A stretch of DNA of 64,000 nt. It comes from Prorocentrum cordatum. Taxonomy: Eukaryota; Sar; Dinophyceae; Prorocentrales; Prorocentraceae. Of the stretch, positions 50,101-59,000 are shown piece by piece. The stretch spans positions 1,062,284 through 1,126,283 of the forward strand of contig CAUYUJ010014604.1 of NCBI GenBank assembly GCA_963575745.1, in the 5' to 3' direction. The position numbers and the translations under genes are program-made. Each line of letters begins with the position of its first letter. Position 1 is the stretch's first letter. Below the pieces are notes generated by a model, which saw nothing but the letters and a program-made list of their open reading frames with translations, was not told the DNA's origin and did no database searches.

Positions 50101-53063
50101 CGTTTCGGACTCCGCCGTCTGAAACGAGCGAGAACAGCCTGTGGCAACGACTCCAGGCGATTCGCGGAAATCCGGCGCTCGCAGCAGCACTCCAGGCGAC
50201 CACTCCCTTTGGCACTCCGAGGGGTAGTGAAGGAGGAGTGGCTGCGGGGACACCCGCCGAGCGAACGCCTGCGGAGTCATCCGCACACGCGGGGCCACCC
50301 GCTGACGGACAGCAAGGTTCAGACTACGAACGTCGGGCAGCCAACTTGAGAGCACAGGCTACCTTTTTGCAGCAACAAGCTGATAGAGTGCCCAGCCTGT
50401 TGCGGAACCGCAACATAGATGTTACGAACCATGGCGACTTTCGGCCTCTCTGGAGCTGGACTTCTGATGACGCTCCAAATGCTGATCCCACGAATCCATA
50501 TCGACAGGTGTTTATTCCAGGAATAGCATCACACCCAATATATGGATGGGATAATCATGGACCAGCAGAGGCACAGGCCATGGATGCGCCGATGTACCCG
50601 GAGTACTACGCGCAGGTGAATAACACTCCTATGATTGCGGGGCCACCTGCGAACGAATACACTCGGAATCTGGCCAATGAGATGTTTCGTTTGCAGTATA
50701 CACGAGCAGTCGATGCGCAGTCTATGCCGCACTACGCCTACATGCCCACGCCGACGGACCCCGAGACCGTAGTTCAGCCAGCTGGTCTCGCGGTGCCAGC
50801 CGCTCTGGGCAGCATGCCAGACTACATTCGCGACGTGCACAACACGCAGCAAGCGATACTGGCATCTAGGCAGCAGGCTCGGGACAACGCTAGGCTGCGC
50901 CAACAGCGCGCGATCCAGAGAAGGATCGAGCGTGACAACCAAGCGGGGACACCCGCAGGCGCGGGGCCACCCGCTGAACAGACAGATAGACTGCCACCAC
51001 CGACGCCATATCGGGAGGGCGAAACTACCTTCGAGCGTCAGGCTCGGACTCGCCCCGACGTGCCTACTCCAGTCATTTCAGATTACAATTTCACACAGTG
51101 CCCAATCTGTATGGACCCCTACGAGATGGGCACCACGGTGTGGAGACTGGCGTGCGGGCACTTCTTCCACGATATATGCTGGGATCGTGTTGCACAGCAG
51201 CACGTCCGCAATCAGCGGCCAGGTGCGCCAAACGAGGCACCCTGCGCTGTATGTCGTGGGCCGGGCATAATCACAGCACATTTTCCGTATGCTGGACAGC
51301 GCGACGCTGAGTCGGAACAGGCGCGCCAGCAGGAAAGATACGTGGTGGATGCTCGGGAACTGCGTCGGCTGCGGGAAGCAGTGGAGGCACTAGAGGCTCG
51401 AGCCGCCTCGGCGGAGCCATCCGCACGTGCCCCAGCTGCACAGACACACCCCTGGCCAGCGCCAGAGCAAGGCATCCAGATGCCGATCCTGCCTACGCTT
51501 CAAGCACAGGGGCCCCCAGCAGCGGGGCCACCCGCCGAAGCGACTCCCGCCGCCAAAGCGGGGCCGCCCGCCGAAGCGGCTCCTGCCGCCAAAGCGGGGT
51601 CACCCGCAAATGGACCTCCGAATCCGGGATTCCTGAGGGCAATGGAGGCCAATATTAGGCGGAGTGGCAGGAGCGGAGGCGGATCCAGAACCTCACGTGT
51701 AGAGAGCCCGGTAAGCGCTAGAAGCCGGGCCAGTGCTGAAAGCGCGGAGGCAGCCCAATTCCACAATACCTTCATGATCAACACGGAAGGGCTGACCTAC
51801 ACACGTGACGTCACGGATACGCTTCCGCCAGGAGGTGAGTGGACCTCCACACTCTCTGCGAATTATTGGGTTCTTGAACAGGAACCAATTACCGTGGAGG
51901 AGCGCCGCCAATATGAGCAAATATGGTGCACCGAGCTAACAATGAGCCAGTGGGTGCTGGAACAACGCCTACTGAAAGGCACGCTCGGTTCACAGATTAC
52001 GTACCATACTGATGACCATGGTACGATGGCTCTGGCGGCGCGGACAGGGACATTCTTCCCCGACGAAGACGGAATGCCCTGCATATCGTTCATGCTAGAC
52101 ATTGGCTCCAACGTGAACATCATCGGAGCTAATACAGCACGAACCTTCCAGGAGGTTATGGCCAGGTACAATCACAGACCGGCCATATGCACACTGAGCA
52201 AAACCCTCTACATCAACGGTGTCGGTGAGGGTGCTGCGATCTGTCGGAAAATGGGCAACTTCAAGATCGGGGTGCAATACGCCAATGAGGCAAGCCCCCG
52301 CATCGAGGAGTATGCTTCCAACATCGCAGAGGGCTCAGGTGCAAACCTCCCAGCCATCTGGGGCCTGGGCGCCATGGAAGCACGTGACACAATCATCGTG
52401 CTGAAGCCAGGCTTCCAGAAGGTTATCTTCCCCAGCGGAGATTATACTCTTAAGCTGGGGAAGGGCGCCAAGGTCCTGAGGGCGAAGAAAACCCCCTCAG
52501 GACATCTAGCCATTCCATGCGGGTTGTATGACGGGGCTAAAAGCCAGACGGTCACGAACACCTTTACAATCCGCAGTAGTCGCGATGGCTACACCGAGAC
52601 GGAGAACGACGAGGACTCCGTCAATGCGGGGTCACCCGCCGGGGTTAGTGCGGGGCCACCCGCCGAGACCACAGCGGGGCAACCCGCAATGGGACAGTCC
52701 CTGACCGTTACGACTGATGCGTACATTGTCGAGCCGTATCTCGACAAGCAGCTCCTGGAAGACACGACCCGTGCGATCGTGGACAGGACGCTGAACAGCT
52801 GGTGGGAAGGCCAACAGTGTCCTGAAGGGACCTGGCCACACATGAAGGATGCCCTGAAGTCTAAGATATTCTGGGCAGTCCAGGAGGCGGTGAATAAGTG
52901 GACGCCTGAGAACCAAGCGGGGTCACCCGCGACACCGCCACCACCACCAAGCTGCACGGGCGGAGGTTCGTCGGACTCTGCGGGGCCAACCCGCGTGGAG
53001 ACTGTGAGCGTAGCCGCACCAGTGACTCCTGCGGAGCCATCCGCTAACAGCATGCCCCTCTGA
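46794..53063 (+). CDS. Polyprotein block: Tpt1-like, RING-H2 and aspartic protease domains
   Basis: The first ATG is at 46962, but the frame is open from 46794 and reads a Cys/His cluster (VCQCEPFKGHMRRCP) before that ATG, suggesting entry by -1 frameshift from the gag-like ORF. About 2033 residues follow the ATG. Residues 84-130 carry AGSPAESSKE repeats. Residues about 580-846 resemble RNA 2'-phosphotransferase Tpt1/KptA: LRH (48732-48740), DGWVVVDDLL, FIRATNGHS (Arg 49062-49064), FIHGTQWEYVKDILANGLSC and SGIRPDSEVLIFCSINKML (Arg 49314-49316), so the Arg-His-Arg-Arg catalytic set is present. Residues about 1378-1434 are a C3H2C3 RING (CPICMDPYEMG..CGHFFHDIC..CAVC). Residues about 1700-1830 contain the aspartic protease motif FMLDIGSNVNIIGA (Asp 52098-52100). 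It ends at UGA 53061-53063. Confidence 0.82.
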   Translation, partial: GILHQKGRNWRDNPYQGWQDQDARGLGQKGEEAGEIITDRKTYRKQVCQCEPFKGHMRRCPMDRPSRSPHHGETPWNWSHGDDAGNVHDPNKEVPGGGKRITEADRVPMTEEVANTARENWAKLPNDHRLKEWNRRFHKEAGSPAESSKEAGSPAESSKEAGSPAESSKEAGSPAESSKEAGSPAEAAPAAGSADEWIDVASAAGSAAGTDRTELNEEWAAEDGSENPFPDGSACWYYSSSAQKWFCTRVLYRHENGKYKLAIKGTADIDQMRQVIHDHGQPEGPPRDPPGPRPGKSSRPPPRPKADSSSSPTPAKRQPSKSPEGTRERAKARGIAKTDDLEPAGPPGPSVTERKKAFAGPSTPMPPVTQGDVKDEARDKPKAAFRGDWTPTLHQPRLAPRPGSARMKAQPKPEAGMRSVRAEAAAKAKEDKGSAGPPAKAAPAVAAGTPAEGTLSREERFRVLKEFGDQQKLTDDAAADKGHPNPGAESSAGAASSAAGSGGPPVKAAPAALAGPPAKAPPAALAGPPAQGQPIMSVLRNIPLGAIEYWQGIVGKGPKRTINPRVTPDDTDRYEVINCPVRRNFKCHNDWEREQLTVGNMLRDRPPLRAAQHKEALLKVMTQNGMDPTLPSKEQMTKVSMWFSTALRHSPYYKDKHNRYFEKVSTFDPYDGWVVVDDLLTNWTENDQYKYYREMHEVLIKGRPHASFVYWVLLNCCEMIDHHGMQKGRLQMKCVDDSMLLPPRFRPTARRPQYFIRATNGHSSPGIHCPESLYKPITTWMKEPDDPVYFIHGTQWEYVKDILANGLSCLAQDNPKRKGGRQFVHGCPYLPGDPRIQSGIRPDSEVLIFCSINKMLSSGFSLWRSANDIVMTRGHDGRIPPDHILQIVSIAKYRVGEAWSNPLFYDKSRRRGQPADRIRTDDYLPLKMCDRTVAVMEDHAMYLKGWAKTDGRPFNLVMTEQDVAPRPYDTQTVLMMNAQEDEVMPEAGPPAGAGTPAVGTSDGSWQQVVTPVATVASPWRPDQQSWVHALNSHLTSADVSGLTDQLYRADPWAVHAGIQDAQQRNLRPPAGPPGVLGPQPQRPPQQAGVARFAPMGGSDGGSPFRTPPSETSENSLWQRLQAIRGNPALAAALQATTPFGTPRGSEGGVAAGTPAERTPAESSAHAGPPADGQQGSDYERRAANLRAQATFLQQQADRVPSLLRNRNIDVTNHGDFRPLWSWTSDDAPNADPTNPYRQVFIPGIASHPIYGWDNHGPAEAQAMDAPMYPEYYAQVNNTPMIAGPPANEYTRNLANEMFRLQYTRAVDAQSMPHYAYMPTPTDPETVVQPAGLAVPAALGSMPDYIRDVHNTQQAILASRQQARDNARLRQQRAIQRRIERDNQAGTPAGAGPPAEQTDRLPPPTPYREGETTFERQARTRPDVPTPVISDYNFTQCPICMDPYEMGTTVWRLACGHFFHDICWDRVAQQHVRNQRPGAPNEAPCAVCRGPGIITAHFPYAGQRDAESEQARQQERYVVDARELRRLREAVEALEARAASAEPSARAPAAQTHPWPAPEQGIQMPILPTLQAQGPPAAGPPAEATPAAKAGPPAEAAPAAKAGSPANGPPNPGFLRAMEANIRRSGRSGGGSRTSRVESPVSARSRASAESAEAAQFHNTFMINTEGLTYTRDVTDTLPPGGEWTSTLSANYWVLEQEPITVEERRQYEQIWCTELTMSQWVLEQRLLKGTLGSQITYHTDDHGTMALAARTGTFFPDEDGMPCISFMLDIGSNVNIIGANTARTFQEVMARYNHRPAICTLSKTLYINGVGEGAAICRKMGNFKIGVQYANEASPRIEEYASNIAEGSGANLPAIWGLGAMEARDTIIVLKPGFQKVIFPSGDYTLKLGKGAKVLRAKKTPSGHLAIPCGLYDGAKSQTVTNTFTIRSSRDGYTETENDEDSVNAGSPAGVSAGPPAETTAGQPAMGQSLTVTTDAYIVEPYLDKQLLEDTTRAIVDRTLNSWWEGQQCPEGTWPHMKDALKSKIFWAVQEAVNKWTPENQAGSPATPPPPPSCTGGGSSDSAGPTRVETVSVAAPVTPAEPSANSMPL
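47211..47350 (+). repeat. 30-bp in-frame tandem repeat, four and a half units
   Basis: Units at 47211, 47241, 47271, 47301 and partial 47331 encode AGSPAESSKE. Each contains one GCGGGGTCACCCGC mini-hairpin. Only one base differs among units (47327, C for T), so the expansion is recent. Confidence 0.95.
51097..51262 (+). other. RING-H2 finger region of ORF B
   Basis: Cys pair CPIC, Cys and His in ACGH, His in FFH, Cys in DIC, then CAVC after 26 residues: the C3H2C3 order of RING-H2 ubiquitin ligases. It sits between the Tpt1-like domain and the protease. Confidence 0.85.
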
Positions 53064-53099
53064 CGGGGGCAGGCGGGCGCGCCGGCGGCGCTCGCTTGC
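53061..53099 (+). promoter_or_regulatory. Probable UGA readthrough signal
   Basis: The two ORFs on either side are in the same frame and separated only by UGA at 53061-53063. The next codon is CGG, and bases 53069-53080 pair with 53088-53099 in a 12-bp stem (two G-U pairs, ten Watson-Crick) with a 7-nt loop, starting 5 nt after CGG begins. UGA-CGG followed closely by a stem-loop is the known type II readthrough context. Readthrough would add the integrase/reverse transcriptase block to a fraction of products. Confidence 0.75.
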
Positions 53100-56000
53100 G
53101 AAGAGAAGCCGAATACCGGCCTCCTCGCGACATACGTTGGCCGCGCTGAGGCCCGAGAAGAAAAATATCATTCAAAATGCCTCGTCATCGAAGATATTCG
53201 CACAGCTTGCGCTGAACTCCGAACCCGTGGATATATATGCGACCGGATTACCCATAATGAGGTAATGACTTCAACTGGAACACAGTATTTGGGAAATTTG
53301 TTGGCAGGAGACTACAATATGTTGTGGGTGGCCACACCCTCTGATTGGTACGTGCGTACTCCAGGAAAGAGGGCGGGACCACATTATCAACGTATACAAA
53401 ATCTCCTGATCAAAGCGCGTGCTCTGAGAATGCAGATAGTTATCCTGGGGCCACCCGGGTATTTCTGGAAACAGGGTCCGATCAAAGATGTTATCGAAGA
53501 TTTGAAGCTAAGCGTTATACGAATCAGACTCTGTCATTTCGGTATTAAGTTTGACCGATCCAGTAAATATCCCAGTGGTTCTTATATACAAGTTGCTACA
53601 TCTTGTCCTCATATACCGATAAACTTATGGAAATGTACTTGTGGATCACACAAGGAGCATGATTTGGATTGGTATGGCCAAGATCAGCAACGTGCCGAGT
53701 TTCGGTATAAAACTTTGGCTATTATTATTGCACGCTTCCTTGATCAACTCGATAAAGCCAACATGATCAGGAATGAGCGGAGTGCGGTACACCTCAGTGT
53801 GTGTACACGCGTTGACAAAAAGGTCAGACACTACGTTCAATGTCCACAAAAGGGCCCTCAATGGGACCATGTGGTTCGTAGGGTCACGACCGACCTGGAC
53901 ACGAACAAGATCGTTCAAGACATTAGAATCCAGGATCAGCCAACTGGGTACAATTATGTAGCTCCATTACCTGATGGGGTTACAAACATCAGTACTCGGC
54001 TATACTGGGAGCCTCCGGCTCCAGTTCTTCATGGCAATGGTGAGTCGCGAAGGCCACGCCCAAAGCGTGTGACGATCGTCGACGACGATCGATCTCCTCC
54101 CCCTTCGATTGAGCGTTGCCAAACGCGACCCACCAACAACCTTCCTGAAATTCCGCCATTTCCTGATTTTACAGCGGATTCCTCCGCAGCGGATCTCTCC
54201 GCGGAAACTGCGTTGCCCACTGATGCCAGGATAAAACAGAAAGAAAAGCAGAAAGCTGACAAAGAAGCCGGCATCAAACCGAAGAAAGTCCCGAAGAAAG
54301 TGGAAGACGGTAACGACGACTGTGGAGAGGACCTCAAAGGGCTTGACTGCTCCACATATTTCAACGACGTTCCTCTTGACGACTCGGACTCGGACAGCGA
54401 ATCAGAGGACATCTTCATGATGTTACCGGCGGGGCAACCCGCTGACTCACATGCTGATGTCTTCTCGATAGTCCAGTCGTTATGCTACGGCAGAAACAAT
54501 CAAGTGGACATGCTTGAATTATGTGGGGGCAAGGGTGGTATATCCATATTAGCCTTCAAGAGGGGACTCTCGTCAGGCGGGAACCTTGACAAGATATCTA
54601 TGGTTGACCTTGGAAACTCGGAAGTACAAAGAGCAGTCCTCCACTACCTCAAGACTTGCTTTGTCAAGATCACGATTCTGCAGCCAAGTTGCAGAACTAC
54701 TGGACTCCCTTCCTACTTCAACGCACAGGTCAATCATGATACGTGGCTTAAACACCACAAAGAGGACCTGCCTCACATCACGTTCTGTGGAACAGTTGCT
54801 CTATTGCAAGACGACCTAAGACGTTTCTTTCTCAGGGAACAACCAATGGGCACGTGGGTGGATGAGATCCAGCCATGGAAAGAACTGGCACAACGCAAGG
54901 TCACTTGCCAAACAATCATTGATCAGTGCACGACTGGTCTCAAAGATTCATTTGGACAATACATCCGCAAGCCAACACAGATAATGGCAAATAAAGAAGA
55001 GTTGTTGGCACCTTTCAGAGGCAAGCGTTGTCCAGGAAATCATGTGCACGCCAATGCTTGTAACAAAGAGCTAGCAAGGGCGGCACAGTATACCTACAGA
55101 ATGCAGTCACTGATCGTTGATGCGGTGCAAATCGCCAAAGACCTGTTTGCTTACGGTCGCGATCCATTCGCGAATCGTGAACGCAGCTATGCGTTCGTAA
55201 CAAACAGTGCTGGCTACGACTTGGACGACCCAACAATCCGGAGACACCCAAACGGAGAAATCTGTCGACCACCACCTGGCGGTCTTGGGTGCCCTGGCTG
55301 TGTGGACAACAACTACAAGCAATCACCAAAGCACAGTAGGGATCCGAAGATGTGTCGGTGGTATGATGTTGAACCGTATTACTGGGACTGTCCAAGCTGT
55401 AAGAAGGAATATCAGAAGAGCAATCCTCACCACACCAAGATATCTGGCCAATGCAGATTCGCCGAAAAATGGAAACTGCCAGATAACTTTGGCCAGCCGC
55501 GTCCGGCGGGGCAAGCCGCTCCTGCGGCGCCAGCCGCGGAAGCGGCTCCAGCCGCAGAAGCGGCGCCAGCCGCAAAAGCGGCGCCGGCCGCAAGAGCGCG
55601 CATACGCGCGCCTCGGCCGCCACGGCCTGGTGAGGGCGATCCAACCGCAGGCGCCAGCAGCCATGACATCACCAGAGCTGACGGGGCTAATGGTGGCAAC
55701 AGTGGCGCTGGCAGCTCTGACGATCACCGTAGACTGCCACAAGTTGCAGCAAGGCGCGGACGCATGGAGGGAGGAGATCCTCCACCACCGCCGCAGCCTC
55801 AAGCAGAGCCGAGGCCAAGGCCAAGGCTCCCTGATTGGACTCGCTTCGACGTTCAGCTCAGCCTCCAAAACCTGCGCAGCTTCGACCCAGCTGTAGTGCA
55901 GCGAGAACTCCGCAAACTCCACCTGAGATGGTTTCATGCCAAGGAGCCAAAAATGCGGATGATTCTAACCAAGGTTGGTCTGGGTGAAACCCGTTTGAGT

Positions 56001-59000
56001 CTGATCAAAGGCATTTGTGACTCGTGTAGAGAATGTCGAGCCTGGGACAAACCAGGCAACACGGTGATGCCTTCTGTGTCACTGCCAGGACGTTTCAACG
56101 AGGAAGTCGAATGTGATCTTTTCTTTTACAAACAGGAACATATTGTTTTTCACATCATCGACCGTTGTATTCGCTGGGCAGCTGGCACAGAGATTCCTGA
56201 TAAAGCCATGCATACTGTTCTCGATGCCTATCATACGACTTGGATGCAACATGGCCCTGCTAAAATCTTATACTCCGATGGGGAAGGAGCACTGAATAAT
56301 GATACAGCAAAGGCCATCCTTAAGGCTAAGGGAACAGAGCTTCGTATTCGAGCGCGTGGCCAACACGCTACAACTATCGAAGCTAGGAACGGCATCCTGC
56401 GACACCTCCTACACGTGATGGGAGAAGAATTGAATAGATTAAATATCCCTCTCAATTTCACTCGTCTCTTACATGAAGCCTTGTTTGCCAGCAACGCATT
56501 TACCTTCTACAATGAAGTGTCTCCGTACAATGCGCTGTATGGCAGACAACCAGCTATGCTTCCTGATTTCCCTGTCTTGGATCATGATCAGCCCACTGAA
56601 TCATCAGATCACTCAAGGGAGGAAACAATCAGGAGGGTTAGTCTGGAGGCAATCACGCAGGCCACTGCGGTTGCCAAGACGAACAGGGCTCTCCGTACAA
56701 AGACTACTGCTACGGGTGAATTTCACTATAAAGAGGGAGATCTCGTGGACTATCATCGCCCGACCACCACGAAAGACGACTGGGGTGGATGGAGTGGTCC
56801 ATACCCGGTCATCCGCAACGAACCTGACCGAGGCCAGGTCATCGTGAAGGTCGGCAATCGCGAAGTACGAGTACAGTATCCTGACACACGACACACACTG
56901 TACATCGAAGCACTTATGGTCCGCGAGATAGGATCGGACAATACGGCCCTTCGAACAGTATTGGCCTTTATTGCCGGTCTGCCAGCGGGGAAACCCGCCA
57001 TGACTTTCGGATATCTACCAACGAAACAGGGTCGGCTGCAGATGACTGCTGCGAGCCGACTTTCACCTAAGGTGCACTTGGCTCTTCAGTACCTCATACG
57101 CAACTACTTTCGTATTGAAAACGTTGTTGCTGTACGACTCGCCAAGAGCCTGACGAAGTTGCCTGCTGCACCCTATGCAGACAGCTGTACACTAGTGCAC
57201 TATGATAACGATGTGACCCCTGGGTTTCATTACTACGAAGCTGATGGCACTGCCTTGAACATCTATGACATCACAGGATCCACACACTCACGCATCATCC
57301 AGTGTCTTAAATCCAGGAAGCCGTCTGCTGGGTTTGACCAAGACCTCACTAAGTTTGAGGAACTCGCTGATGGTCCACCACCAAGCGAATCACCTCCAGC
57401 AGCTGCTCCTGAGGAGCCTCCTACGGACAACGATGGTCGGCTCCCGACCATCATAGAGGAGACAGAAGAAGATCTGGATGCTTTTGTCTTGAAGTCGTGG
57501 TATGCTGAACTGATGGATGACAGAACACTCCTTGAAGCTGACACAGAGGAAGTCATGCATACAGTTCCTACATACATGACAGACACACAGTGTGTGTTAG
57601 TCTCTACGACCTGTGAAGATGTGCAAGGCCACTTGCCGGAGCGGGGTCACCCGCCAGGATACGACATGGACACTTCTTACTACGTTCCTTTATGCTCCAC
57701 GGAACCGGATAGCAAATATGATCTGGACTCCGATGAGCACGGGAAGTATATCGAGCTCTGCTTCACTGCAGACATGTCCAAAGTCGTCCTGTCCGAGCAG
57801 CAACACCGACTGTTGGATGACAGCAGCGTCACAACTATGCGAGTATACGTTAGCGCTGCCTCCAAACGTGCCGTGGTCGTCAAGGAAGACGATCTACTCA
57901 CGAAGGCCGACATCCAAGCAAATCCGGTCAAAGTTTCCAAAGCCCTCTACACAGAACTGAAGACTTGGCTTGACAACAAATGCTTCCAGATGACTGACTT
58001 AAGCAAGGCGTCTAACATCATGACGTCACGCTACGTATACAAATGGAAGTTTGTCAAGAACGAAAAGGGCGAAATGGAAAGGACGATCCGGTTACGCTTG
58101 GTACTCCGTGGCTTCATGGACCTCGAAGCCTTTGATGTCGAAACCTTCTCTGGCACGGCAAGGAGGTCAAGCCAGAGACTGCTCGCAAGTTCTGCTGCAT
58201 GCAACAAAGCTTGGATCATCGCTTCCCTGGACATCAACATGGCTTTCTTGAAGGGACTGACCTATGGCGAGCTCGCCGCGGCAACGGGCGAGAAAGAGCG
58301 TGTGGTGTGCTTCACACTACCACCTGGGTCAGCAGCTGTCCTTCGCACACTGCCAGGCTTTGAGTCATATGACGAATCAAAGCATTGTCTCCGGTGTCTG
58401 AAACCGGGGACGGGCACGAAGGATGCTCCCAGGGCATTCTCGCTGAAGCTCAGGTCCATCACTAGGAGCTTTGGGCTACAGCCTACTTCATACGACGAAG
58501 AATTCGAGATGAGCCCAAACCTCTTGACAGCCAAGCACGTTGATGACATCAATATGACTGGGAAGGAAGAGGCTATTGACAAGTATGTCAAGTGTGTTGA
58601 AGATACGTTTGGGAAGTGCAAACTGAACAAGCACACATACACGAACTGTGCTGTTCGGTACAACAAGACCGATGATGGGAGCGTCACTCTCGATCAGGAC
58701 GAATACATCAAACAGCTTCGTCCTATCACACATCCAGAACTCACAGGAGCTGATCCTGAAAGCAAGGCGACGAAGACAATTTCTGATATGTTCGTCAGTC
58801 TTCGTGGCGCTCTAGCCTATGCGCTGATTACGCAGGTATGGCTAATGGTCTATGTTGTCTCACTACAACGTATCCAAGAACCGACAAACATCCAGGTACG
58901 ACGACTAAACGCGGTTACCAGAAAGCTACAGGCAGGTCCGAAGAAGATCGTGTATCAAGCTATGACCCCAACAGGAGAAGTCGACCTGCATAGCGATTCT

